Shown one piece after another: positions 48,953 through 60,120 of a DNA stretch of 64,000 nucleotides. Numbering within the stretch: position 1 is the stretch's first letter; the number at the start of each line of letters is the position of its first letter. Location of the stretch: NCBI GenBank assembly GCA_028023455.1, contig JAQFVV010000184.1, positions 2,418,001-2,482,000 on the forward strand, read 5' to 3'. Under the pieces are notes generated by a model. The model did no database searches. It saw only the letters and a list, made by a program, of their open reading frames with translations, and was not told the DNA's origin. The translations under genes and the position numbers were made by a program. Source of the stretch: Epiperipatus broadwayi (Eukaryota; Onychophora; Udeonychophora; Euonychophora; Peripatidae).

Positions 48953-49064
48953 CCATATAATATGAAATCATCTGTGCACTTTACTACTGATAGAGCGTGT
49001 TAAATAAAGCATTGTGTAACAGTAGTAAAGTGCAAGAATGATTTAATATTATATGATATACACT
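48953..49064. repeat. Small MITE-like inverted repeat
   Basis: TGCACTTTACTACTG and its exact reverse complement CAGTAGTAAAGTGCA are flanked further out by pairing ATAATAT/ATATTAT and AAATCAT/ATGATTT. The spacer contains AATAAAGCATTGTGTAA, a phrase that recurs in altered form at about 33600 and 62007. It is probably one small palindromic family. Confidence 0.6.
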
Positions 49065-49159
49065 TGGCAATGCAATAAGAAAGAGTAATTATTATATCAC
49101 AACAATACAGGGTTATATTTTAAATTTAAGCATATTTTAAGTGTATGTATATATAATTC

Positions 49160-49206
49160 TCTATGTGTGTGTTAAAGTGATTTTAACACACACACATCAC
49201 TTTAAC
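49160..49206. repeat. Two overlapping inverted repeats in a GT/AC microsatellite
   Basis: GTGTGTGTTAAA pairs with TTTAACACACAC. Using the same bases, GTTAAAGTGAT pairs with ATCACTTTAAC further downstream. The two hairpins are mutually exclusive. Confidence 0.5.
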
Positions 49207-49672
49207 ATTCACATATATAGTCATTACTGTATGTACATACATGATTATTTCAGTGATGGATCTTAATGTTCATAGATCATGACTCCAGCTGTTACTTCCA
49301 GTGGTTGAACTTTTTATGAGCTTCCTAGTAGTAAATTATTTGATTATTATTTATTTTAAAAAAAAATTAATTAAAATAGAATACATCATAAAATTGATAA
49401 AGTCAAATATAATATATCTTTGAAAATCTGTTTTCTTATTGTAGTTCTGAATCTTTATAAATGGTTTCATAAAAGAAATGTTTTGAATAATATATTTTTA
49501 TTTAGTATAAATTAAAAGAATAAAAAGCTACTGATGGAACTTTACTATCTCAAAATAAAAACTGGTATTGACAATCCATTTATAAATCAATGAAAGAAAT
49601 TTCAAAAAGAAACTTGAAAACTTTTAGAATTTTTAAATAAAAAGGTTTAAGAAAAAATATTATACAGTGGCA

Positions 49673-50022
49673 AAACTCTCCATACAATAGCACCACTCAG
49701 TGCAAGCCAGAGTAATTAATGAACGCAGGAAGGTTTGAGCATAAAATCTACCTAGTACCTACTCATCCCCAGACTAGTTTTTAGCTTGTGGCTTTCATCA
49801 GTGAGGAGCCTTAAATCTGAGAGCCGATGAAGCCACAAGCTAGAAACTATTCTGGGGATATTGAATGAGTAGGCACTAGATAGGGATTTTATGCATAAAC
49901 CTTGCTGCATTCATTGATTACTCTGGCTTGCACTGAGTGGTACTACTGTACAGTTTTGCCTCTGTGTAAACAGCTTATGTAACCATAAAGAATGGTGATC
50001 ATGTGATATTTAGTGGTTTAAA
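49673..50022. mobile_element. Family F foldback element, well-preserved copy
   Basis: The left arm GGCAAAACTCTCCATACAAT ... CACTCAGTGCAAGCCAGAGT ... CCAGACTAGTTTTTAG is mirrored by the right arm CTAGAAACTATTCTGGGGAT ... CTCTGGCTTGCACTGAGTGG ... GGTGATCATGTGATATTTAG. The loop reads GTGAGGAGCCTTAAATCTGA. Only the outermost left end is missing. This is the best copy for building a consensus. Confidence 0.78.
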
Positions 50023-51223
50023 AAATAGTATTCTTGTGAATGTTGAAAATATTTAATACAATTTTAATACCTTTGACAAAGATGCTTAGTACTGAGAATG
50101 CATTAATGTTGTTTTTAATATTTTCACTGTTTTTTTCCAAATATGAAAGTGTTAGTATTGATTTTAATGTATACTAAACAGATAATAAAATAAATAGATA
50201 ACATTAATTAATAATAACTGTAAAAAAAAAAAAAGAATATATAAAAACGACATATTACAGACTAACACAAACTTTAATGTCCATCTCTTATAGTATTTTG
50301 ATAAAGATAAGTTATTACTATGTTTAATTGCATGACCAGTCTTGATAGTATTTTTTTAAAATAATAGATGTTTGAAAACAATAGTATTTTTTAAGCAACA
50401 AACGTTTGAATTAATAATATTTTTAATTAAGCATTATTCATATGCAAATCTACATGCAGGCTATTATATTCCAAAGTCCGATCAAATTCGTGAATGTGAT
50501 TTGAAAAGAGTATCTAAAGTTTTATGAATTCAATATGGAAGGACTAGAAAACTGTTTAAGAGAAAAACTGTTTAAAGTTGTGCATTTACTTTCCCAAAAT
50601 CCTGCTGTGTATGGGTGCCAAAAAGAAATCAAAAGTATGCTACAGATTATCTGAACTTTATTATAAGTCTTTAGGTTAATCATCCATTAAATAATGCAAT
50701 TTGTATAGAAATGTATTTTGTAATTTCGATTTTTAAAATTCTGTAATTAATTAACTTGTGAATTAAACGTACTCTAGTTTAACGAAATCATATAATTTTA
50801 ATTCGGTTTTTGTGAATAACAACAATAAACTGATATTTGTTTTTATTAAAAGTTTGATATATTTTTTTATCTTTTCTGAGTCATTGTTAATCTATTTCCT
50901 TTTTTTAAAAACGAATTACGTAATAGTTTTTCAATTATTTTTATTTATATAAGTCAGATAATAAATTGTAATTTGAAAAAAATAATAATTAAAAAACACA
51001 TTAATGTATTTGTGCTTGATATTATAATAAACTATATATTTATACTAAGGTCTTCAACATCTTTAAATATTTTAAATCAAAAGAAGCTATTATACATATC
51101 AAGTTATAATTTGGATAGTAGTGAAGTATCGCTCTAAATACATGGTTTACAAATCACTTACTTACAGTAGATGGCATTAAAATTGAAAAGAAACTGCTTT
51201 TTCCCCCTCATGTGTCATAGCAT

Positions 51224-51297
51224 CAGCCGGGAAGCGAACCCGCTAACCCGGCACAAGTGCTTATAACGCAGTCTCGACCATCAAGACTTGACAACTG
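51224..51297 (-). other. tRNA-like sequence (probable SINE head or tRNA pseudogene)
   Basis: On the minus strand TGGTCGAGACTG resembles an A box and GGGTTCGCTTCC a B box at tRNA-like spacing, with a T stem of four pairs out of five. The acceptor stem pairs poorly and the anticodon arm is irregular. A poly-T run follows on the upstream side. I do not regard it as a working tRNA gene. Confidence 0.4.
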
Positions 51298-51726
51298 CTT
51301 TTTTTTTTTTTTTTAGGTTTGTGCGGGTGGATTCCTTGTCTAATAGACAATTAAGAGAAATGTAGAGGGGGAAATATATGATAATATTGTAAATATACAA
51401 AATCTATTTCTTTTTATTTTATGCCATTTATTTTTTTGTTTTAATATATGATGTAGTTTAAATTTAAGATGCTAAAATAAATTGTGTAAAGAGAATAGCA
51501 AGCAAAGGCAAATTATCACTGATGATGATCAAGTACGGATTTAACTTGCCTTTGGGCAAAGAGTTTAATATAAATACATTAGGATAGAAATAGTAAATTG
51601 ATAGTTTTGCTATCAGAGAACTTGCTTTTGATTAATTTGTAACTATAGGAACTGAATTAAAAATAATTAACAAACAAAATATTTTTATTTTGAAAAATAT
51701 CCATTAAAGTCATATTGAACTACTAA

Positions 51727-51950
51727 GCATCACGTCATTACCATTTCCTATGCTGTGATGTGATGCACTGTGGCTTCTACTTTTTTGGAGTCAGGAATCT
51801 CTCAGCCACTATGCCCAGAGAAACCCATTAGTCTGCTTACACAAGCTATTACAGTAGTCCTATTCAGTGCAAGCCAGAATAATCTTGCATCCATTGATTA
51901 CACTGTCTTATACTAGGTGGCACTACTGTATGGAGAGTTTTGCCTCTGTT
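51727..51950. mobile_element. Family F element with a nested 79-bp LINE tail
   Basis: The left outer arm (CTAAGCATCACGTCATTACC, TTTCCTATGCT) is interrupted at about 51755 by a minus-strand LINE 3' tail. That tail runs GTGATGTGATGCACTGTGGC ... CTATGCCCAGAGAAACC. The arm then resumes with GCTTACACAAGCTATTA at about 51834 and goes on to the right arm ending ATGGAGAGTTTTGCCTC. The GCT repeated on both sides is a possible short target duplication. Confidence 0.7.
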
Positions 51951-52631
51951 TTAGAGCCATATTGGCAGTAGTGGAAGTTGAAATGGTGTGTGCATGTTTG
52001 GTTACTGACACTATTCATGAGAAAGTTTACTGGATTTAGCTTACTGAAATAAAACTAAAATTCTATTTCTGGTATTTTTGTTTCAATAATTTTCAAGAAT
52101 TATCAAAAATTTATTAGAATATCAGAACTACACGATTTATCTAATTGACATAAATTTAAACTCCTATGATTTTATAGAATCTATAAACTGCTGAGATTAA
52201 AATAAATATTAATTTTAATATCTACAGTTTTGAATATATATTTAAAAATACTATCTGTATATTAAATTTATTTTAATAACAACATAAAAATCTTTAAATG
52301 TGTCAATATATCATAAATTAAACTCCATAATTAATAGTACAGATCTTGCACAAAATGAAAATTTCAAAAATACATATTCCTTAAATGCATTTTTGAAGCA
52401 GACAATCTGCTTCAAACGACAAACGTCAAATATATGTATAACTGTATTGTCAAATGTGTTAATTTTTAATTTTTGCTTTTTGAAAAAATGGTCTACATTA
52501 AAAATATATTAAGGATTTAAATAAATAAACATTTCTGAAATTTCCACTTCATTCAAGAATCCTTATACATTGTAATAATAAAAAAAAGGAACATTTAATA
52601 TTTAATTTTTATCACTGCTTTATTAAGCATA

Positions 52632-52714
52632 CATAATAATAATAATGATGATGATGATGATAGTAATAATAATGGTAGTAGTAGTAATAATAATAATGAT
52701 GATGATGATGATAA
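52632..52714. repeat. AAT/GAT compound triplet microsatellite
   Basis: AATAAT, GATGAT and GTAGTA triplet runs alternate over about 80 bp. Confidence 0.9.
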
Positions 52715-53368
52715 TTTGATTGATTTAAAAATTCATTATTCTGGCTAAATTTGCTCTATAATCTTTATCTTTATATACATTTCATTTGAATCTTTGATTG
52801 CAAAGTTTAAAAATGAGAATAAAATACTTAATTTTTCTATTCAGAAAATTTTAATTGATTTAAAATAATTTGTAATAATAATTTAATCGATTTGAAAATT
52901 CACTTCTCTGGCTAAAGTTGTTAATGATATATAAATAACAAATTGCACTATGGGATAAATATTTCCATATTGCACAAATTGTTGGTTGTTGCAGCTAGAG
53001 GGCAAACAATTCTGTATATAAAGAGTCGTTTTAAGGAGATTATTTTCACCTATTTTTTTTTTTTGTAATAGCATTAGTGTAACAATTAATTTGAATATAT
53101 TTTAAGCAACTTGAGATCTTATCAAAATCACAATTTGGCTAAAATAAAATAAAAAAGATGGTACTGATAACTGTTACTATATGAATTGCGATTTTCCTTT
53201 AATTTTATTTTCAAACATATATGTATTCAAATATGTATTTTTAAATGTGTGAACATTAAAACCTTTAACTATTGTTTACTCATGCAAAGTCTGGCCAATC
53301 AATTTTGACACCAGAGGCAAGACTTAAAACTGTACATTTTAAGCTTATTGAAAATAAAAAAATGATCT

Positions 53369-54120
53369 TTTCTCTTAAAATTTCTTCATTGTCAAAATGT
53401 CTGAAGTTTCTGGTGAAGAAAAGGCAAAAACTGTTTTGCTTAAAAAACCAAGTAATCCTCCAGGAACAATTATTAAATCCATTGGAGGAGAAAAGAATGG
53501 AGGACAACGAATAGTTAAGCTTGTTAGATCGTCTCGCTATTATCCTACTGAAGATTTTCCTAGAAGAAAACGTAAAGTTGGTCCAAGAAAAGAGAAAAAA
53601 ACACCTGCTCTTCGTAAATCAATAACTCCAGGAACTATTTTGATAATATTGGCTGGAGTTCAGAGGGGGAAAAGAGTAATTTTTCTTAAGCAATTAAAAA
53701 GTGGTTTGCTACTTGTTACTGGTCCTTATAAAGTTAATCATTGTCCTTTGAGGCGTGTTAACCAAGCTTATGTCATAGCTACCCAAACAAAAATTGACAT
53801 TTCTGGAATTGAAATCCCAGAGCATATTAATGATGATTATTTCAAGCGCGTGAAACCCCCAAAGTCCAAAAATGTTGAAGCAGAAATATTTGAGACTAAA
53901 CATCGGGAATACAAGCCATCAGAACAGCGAAAACAAGATCAGGTTGAAATGGACAAAGCAATAATTACTGTTCTAAAGAAACATCCAAAAAGGAGATTAT
54001 TGTTTCTCTATTTGAACAGACTTTTTACTTTAAAGAAGAATGATTTTCCACACAGAATGATATTTTAAATATCAAATAAAAGTCTTGAATCAAAGAAAAA
54101 TTGTATTTAAAAAAAAAAAA
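53369..54120 (+). mobile_element. Processed retrocopy of RPL6 mRNA (5' UTR to poly(A))
   Basis: The insert begins at a pyrimidine run (CTTTTCTCTT, counting the last bases of the target site), which matches a 5' TOP mRNA start. It contains a short 5' UTR, an intronless RPL6 frame, an AATAAA at 54075-54080 and a 12-nt poly(A) at 54109-54120. AAAAAAATGATCT at 53356-53368 is repeated right after the poly(A) (54114-54126), giving a target duplication of at least 6-7 unambiguous bases plus the shared As. This is LINE-mediated retroposition in the sense orientation of the host intron. Confidence 0.88.
53397..54068 (+). CDS. RPL6: Ribosomal protein eL6 (RPL6) retrocopy, open reading frame intact
   Basis: The 223-residue frame starts at MSEVSGEEKAK. 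From residue about 28 it is plainly RPL6: GGEKNGGQRIVKL, RYYPTEDFPRRK, SITPGTILIILAG, RGKRVIFLKQLKSGLLLVTG, CPLRRVNQ, ATQTKIDISGIEIPEHINDD, EQRKQDQVEMD, and the terminal PHRMIF. eL6 is a structural protein of the large cytosolic ribosomal subunit. The N-terminal segment of the family, with its GI.R.S...MY.R.ALYK motif, is missing, so the copy is some 30-60 residues short. The parent or the copy lost it in frame. There is no stop or frameshift. It may be a young retrocopy or a functional one; expression cannot be judged, and no promoter is evident beyond host-gene transcription. Confidence 0.88.
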   Translation: MSEVSGEEKAKTVLLKKPSNPPGTIIKSIGGEKNGGQRIVKLVRSSRYYPTEDFPRRKRKVGPRKEKKTPALRKSITPGTILIILAGVQRGKRVIFLKQLKSGLLLVTGPYKVNHCPLRRVNQAYVIATQTKIDISGIEIPEHINDDYFKRVKPPKSKNVEAEIFETKHREYKPSEQRKQDQVEMDKAIITVLKKHPKRRLLFLYLNRLFTLKKNDFPHRMIF

Positions 54121-54201
54121 TGATCTAAAAAAAAATAATGAATGTAATAGAAAAAATATATATTAAATAAAAGTAAATATGTTTATTAGATATATATATA
54201 T

Positions 54202-54827
54202 ACACAATCTTTAGTGTCAGTATACTTATGAGATCATTAATAGAGGTAAGATCCCATCTCCATTGCTAATAGGTGGTTGCCTTGACAACAGTTTGAAATT
54301 CTTAATTGTTATCTACATTGGGATTGTCTAAGTCAGGGGTCCCCAATCTTTTTGCACTCAAGAGCACATTCCATAATACCGGCCAGGTGGCGGGCACCAT
54401 TTATTTTTTCAGCTAGGTGGCGGGCACCATTTATTTTTTATCTGGACATAATTGCTGAGATATTCTTGACTTCGTTTACGAGAAGCCACAGTTCATCACA
54501 TCACATCACATGTAAATTTATAGTTGGATATTGTTAATAATACACATAATGTACAAAAAAATATTTATTTCAAAAATTAAATTTTAACATATAATTGACG
54601 TTTATATTTTTACGCTGTAAAAGTATAGTATGCCCTACAATTTGATTACAATATAATACAATAATTCATAAAAAAAATTCAAAAATTAAATTTATTGTAT
54701 CAGATAAATAATTTTTTATCGTGTTCGGATAGCGGCGGGCACACATAAAATGGTCTGCGGGCGCCATGGTGCCTGCGGGCATAGGGTTGGGGACCCCTGG
54801 TCTAAGTGTTAACTGGTTTCTAATGGT
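54202..54827 (+). repeat. Family B interspersed repeat, copy 5, split by a hAT MITE
   Basis: ACACAATCTTTAGTGTCAGT through GGTTGCCTTGACAACAGTTT to GGGATTGTCTAAGT (54333), resuming after the insertion as GTCTAAGTGTTAACTGG ... TTTCTAATGG. Removing the insertion gives one continuous family B copy. The X-box-like palindrome is at 54276-54289. Confidence 0.7.
54334..54799. mobile_element. hAT-superfamily MITE (466 bp) with 8-bp target duplication
   Basis: The terminal inverted repeats CAGGGGTCCCCAA / TTGGGGACCCCTG are 13 bp and exact. The 8-bp target duplication GTCTAAGT (54326-54333 and 54800-54807) is exact, which is diagnostic of hAT transposons. Subterminal parts are strikingly GC-rich compared with the host. 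A GGTGGCGGGCACCATTTATT block is repeated near the left end, with a related GCGGGCGCCATGG near the right. The interior carries no transposase but includes a segment (54447-54511) matching the LINE 3' tail seen at 31.3, 32.6 and 51.8 kb. A short open frame at 54352-54537 is incidental. Confidence 0.9.
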
Positions 54828-57800
54828 TATATATATATATATTCAAATATAATGTCTCACATTAATGCCTATTTTAATTTGGTATCTGACGCAAGTGCTT
54901 CGCCTATGGGACCAGCCTTGCATACCATCATTTTCATGCATCTTTTATCTGTCTCATAAAAATACATGTGCTGTATATATACATGTCTTTTTTCCAGCTC
55001 TTTTTATTCTTCAAACAGACATTGTGTTACGTCTACCCTTAATAATTAAAGTCCTGATGCAATATTTTCTCATATGAATTTTTTTTTTTTTAATTTTAAT
55101 AATACACAGTACTTTTTTGTTATCTAATCTTTTTTTTTTTTTTTGGACCAAGTGAATATTTGGAAAAGCTGTTAAGATTTTTCCAAGTGCTTATGTTTGA
55201 GTGTTAATCAATTGCAATGAATGTAATCATGTGATCATTTTCATAGGTTTATATTTAATTCCTATTAGACAATATTTTTTTTGTGGAAAGAAAAAATTGA
55301 AATGACATAATAATCTCTGTTTTTCATTTTATCATTGAACTAAGTCAATAGTTGTGAAGAATAACATATAATCAAGGATAGTTGAATTAAAAATGATCCT
55401 GTAGTACTCTTGTATCACTTTTATCTGTTAACTTTGCTTATTTTATTTTGTTTTTGATGTTTATGAAGCACTAACAGAGTAAAAAATTTTAAAAAAATAA
55501 CTATATTATAAATATATTGTTATATCTCAACTTATCTTTAACTATTGGTCTAATCAAGATTCCATCTTATCTTGATCAGATTGAGCATTCGCCGTCACAC
55601 CAATAAATATATGAATAGATAAGATATATTCAATAGCAGGAATAGGCCAATGGATGATGATACTCAGTTAATTATGAATGGGATCTGGCTATAAATAATC
55701 AGTCTAATTGGAGGTAAAGGAATAACAATTTGCTCTCAGACCCGATTGGTAGCATGCATATTGTCTCTCCACTATAAATCTAAAGCAGTAAGGCAAATGC
55801 ATGTTAGAATTGGAAACTTCTAGAAGCTAAATCAGATATGTGGCAAGTTGTCATCTTACCCAGTCATGAGGCAAGCTGACAGTACATTTGGAAGTAGTAG
55901 GTAAACTTAGAAAGGTACCCAAAGTCCTTTACATTAATAGTTGCATGGGAATTAGATGCTATACTTCATCCCTGGCATCAGATGAAGGTACAATAGTTGT
56001 ATATATTGTAAATATGTATTTGGATATTTGTTTTAATTAAATCATATTTTTACAAGTCTGTGTTGATTATAATAACACATATATCATCACTTATAAATAC
56101 ATGACATATATTAAACATAGTAACAATAAAAGTATAAGAACTTTAATTCTCGAATATTTTAACTTGATGCTTGAGGTTTATGGAAAAACAAATGTCAATC
56201 AAAGATGTTTTTTGAATAAGTTGTAAAATTTACATTTTTATAAGATTTATAAAATCCTGAATCATAATTTAATCTTTCACATGACCATTACAGTTTCATC
56301 CTAAAGTATATGGTAACTTCACTCTCTTGCAGCTATTTTTAGCATTATTTTGCCAGTTTTGCATTTATTTGATGGTTAAAAAAAACAACTAAAATAACAT
56401 TAATTTATTAATTTAAAAAACATCTCAAGGTGTCAGTATCATGCAAAGGAGCTAACAATTAGCAAAATTCCATCTACAGTGCTGATGATTGGTTATTTCT
56501 AGTTCTTTCTACACTTACGAAAGCTTTGTTAAATAAAAACATATTTTTCATAATTTGTTTACATATTTATGATTATTTTTCACAAAATGTTTTAGTATTT
56601 AATTTTTAGAACAATAATGTGATTAGAAACAGATTTTATTTTTTACAAAATGTTTTAATATTTATTTTTTTAAAAGAATAATGTGATTAGAAATAGATTT
56701 TCTTCAAAAATATTTACTTTTAGAAGAAAAGTCAAGGAATTTGTAACATAAGATTACAACTTGTAATTGGCTGAACCTTCATTTGTTCTTTTTTTTTGTA
56801 TAATCCCTAATCATTAATTTGAATAATATCCCTGTTTTTTTTATTTGATCAGATTTATCTTTATTCTTAAAAATATTTTTGTAACTTTGCAAATATAGAA
56901 CAAAGAATATTAAAATACATAATAAAATTGATAAGAACAATAACTTTTTTTTATTGCTGCTTACAACAATCACTAATATCAAAAATTTAAATTTAAAACA
57001 TTAAAATTTTTTTAATTTAATTTGTGAAACCAGAATGAATTTTGTTCTGATTACTGAATGCTAACAAAATTTCATATAAAATTCTTTTTATATATATATT
57101 TTAAAATGACAAAAATCAATCAATCACTGTTAATATTCTCATTTAGAGAATCTTTTATTTATGTTTTCTTATTTATAAAATTAAAATAAAGATTATTACA
57201 GAATATAAATACAAAATATCTATGGTAATTACAGTGATATTAAAATTATATATACACACATTTTGGATATAAAATTATTGATGTGGAATGTTTTGAATTG
57301 TAAGATGTTGCTTTTATTTTATATGTATTTCATGAATAATCATTAAATTATCTATTTTTATCTATAATTTTCATTAGATAAATTCATTCCATATCTATTG
57401 GGTTTTTTTCTTTCTAGCTTTTTGAAAAATGGTGGATCAAGATGATCTGTATAATTTATTTACTGTACTGTGATTTTATCTTTATTGTATGTAAATTAAA
57501 TGAAAAATGTTATTTAAGTGTTTCTTAATTCATGGTAAGATAACATATCATTGGTTATGAAAAAGAAGATAGAAATTATCAAACAATAATATTCTATTTG
57601 TAGTTTCTTAACTAAAAATAAAACTAAATAGAAATTTCTTGGTCCATTATGTTAGATATTGAAATCTATTTTAACGTAACTCCTATAGTAATAAAATTAA
57701 AACTTATTATAGAGTGATTAATTTAAAGATATTCCAAAACTATAGATGTTGGACAAAATAACAGGATTGTATGTCAAATCGTCATTAAATTTTTTGGCAT

Positions 57801-58954
57801 CATTTATCATAAAAATGAAAATATGCACCAATGTAACATCCCCCCCCCCCACAAAGTTTTAATTAGTTATTAAGAAATATATTTCTGATAACTGATACTG
57901 TTTTATAAGCCTATGGAAAGAAATCTTAAAGTTGTCTGAATTTTAAAATGCCACATTGTTGATATCCAATTTATTAAAGCATTAACTTCTAAAACTGCTG
58001 TAATTGCTTGATTTTATTGGAATTTAAAACCTAATGGGTGATGATCTCAATTACTAAAAATTGGAAAAGAATAAATCTTGCTGGTACCAACTTTTAATAG
58101 GAATTCAGTTATTGCTGAAAGAAATTGATGGACATGAGTACAATATAAAAAAAATAACTACACAAATTAACACCTATCTGAACATTGAATGTCTCCAAAT
58201 AATTTAAAGATTACATAAACTTCCATTGTAATCTGATGTGGTATTAATGAATAACTGACTACTAAAAGTATGTGATATGGTTAGGTGAACTCATTATACT
58301 TTTCTCAATTACTAGAGTATCTTCCCAATAGTAAAATATAATGATAAAAATTATTGCAGTTTGGCTAGCCATATTATTTTGATCATTTTTTTTGTATGGG
58401 AACTTACAACTTCAGATTATTTAAATATCTTATGGATCATGTTTATTCCATGAAAAAACATTGATTTCACACAGCACGGTGATTTTCAAAGTTGAAAATT
58501 TTAATTTATGCAAACCTTATAGACAAAATTAGTTTGAAGAACATGTTTATATCTCCAATCTTCCAATTTCAAGTCTTTGTGAATTATTCTGAATGAGTTA
58601 GAGATTACTATTCTCCATGAGTAAGGTTTAATATTCTTCTAGAAATTGATTAAAGATTATATAATTTTATTATATAAGATGAGAAATTTTTCATTATAGT
58701 GGTTGTACATCATACTAATAAAGATATCATAGTTGTCTTCATTAGTTATTCCATGAATGCAAAATTCATCTAAAAATTAGATATTCAGAATTATTTGAAA
58801 ACATTGGAAGGAGTTAAAGATCTGGAATTAAGGACAATGTATTTAAAATATTTTTAAATTTTTTTGTTTGTTTTTTATTTTTTCATTTCCAAAACTTTTA
58901 AAAATACATACAAAATCTTTTTATTTATCCTACTTTATGCCTTCTGGGATAAGC

Positions 58955-59392
58955 TTTAATAATCAACAAATACCAGATGGTTGTGCTTAATAAATTATTA
59001 TCCAGTGCTATCCTATCCAAATTCACCCAGTTTAGTTTCTAATTTATGATTTTCATGAGTGAGTTGTTTTTTAATTGCTTTTTGTAAACCATGTATTAGG
59101 ATTTTTTTTAACCATGCACTTGGATCTTTTGGATCTATCATCTATCAGTTATTGATTACTAAGATTTACACTAAATGGCATAAATCCAGTAGCAACCTTT
59201 TCCATACAATATTGCCACCTAGTGCCAACCATAGTTATTAACAGATTCTAGAAGATTAGTGCATCAAAATTCCTATCTATGCCTCATTCAATATCCCAAA
59301 CTAGTTTCTAGCTTATGGCTTTATCAGTGAAGAACTGAGAGCACGCATTTAGATCTTTGGATCTAATGCATTCTTATAGTAGCCATCTTTAA
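58955..59392. mobile_element. Family F foldback elements, two diverged partial copies
   Basis: 58955-59190 has the left-arm phrases CAGTTTAGTTTCTAATTTAT and GGATCTTTTGGATCT, and a right-arm trace TATTGATTACTAAGATTTAC. 59196-59392 is a left arm: TTTTCCATACAATATTGCCA, ACTAGTTTCTAGCTTATGGC, TTTAGATCTTTGGATCTAAT. Both are older than the 49.7-kb copy, judging by their mismatches. Confidence 0.6.
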
Positions 59393-59567
59393 TCTTTTTA
59401 GTTAATTATATGTGAGCCCAAACTGAAAACTAAATAATGTTTTAATCCATGCTAATTTGCTTGAATGTCATATCCAGTTCAGTATTTATATATGTTAGAG
59501 TCTTTGGTTTTTTAATAACCAGTCATCAACATCTTTTAGCTAGGATTGATATTAAACTAATATAACA

Positions 59568-59930
59568 TCATATGACCACTGTTTTCTATGCTTACACAGT
59601 TTGCTAACAGATAGCAACTTTCTTCATACAATATTGTCATCAAGTGCAAAAAAACCCAAAGACAGCAAAATGTATAGATACTGAACTGGGTTCAGATATT
59701 TATTACTATAGAATGAAATTAATTTAAATTGAAAATGCCATAAGCTAGGGACTAGTCTGGGAATATTGGATGAGTAACACTAGTTAGGGATTTTGATACA
59801 GTAATGATTTAATTGATATTGATTATTATGGCTTGCCCTAGGCAACAATATTGTATGAAGAAATTTGCAACTGTGATAACAAATTGTGTACATATAAGAA
59901 ATGGTGATCATGTGATATAGTGATTTAAAT
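59568..59930. mobile_element. Family F foldback element with the longer internal core
   Basis: The left end has CATCATATGACCACTGTTTT and ATGCTTACACAGTTTGCTAA. The core AAAGACAGCAAAATGTATAG / CTGAACTGGGTTCAGAT is shared with the 23.5-kb copy. The right arm is AGGGACTAGTCTGGGAATAT ... AATGGTGATCATGTGATAT. Confidence 0.65.
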
Positions 59931-60120
59931 GGCATGGAGTAGGAAAAATAAAAGAATTTGCTAATGAATAACAATGTATAAGCCAAGATCATGTGATCTA
60001 TTAATATTCCAATAAACATAATCTTAATGTACACATAAATGAAAGAAAACTGGCCTATTTTTAGAGATTGTGAAAATAAATATATATATACACCCACCTT
60101 TTGTTTTCAGAAAAGCCAAC

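Noticed and set aside
51224-51297. Functional tRNA gene
   Set aside because: Box-like motifs are present but the acceptor and anticodon stems do not pair properly.
54352-54537. 61-residue frame with a repeated ARWRAPFIF phrase
   Set aside because: The repeat is the translation of the duplicated GGTGGCGGGCACC block of the hAT MITE. No transposase or other protein is encoded.
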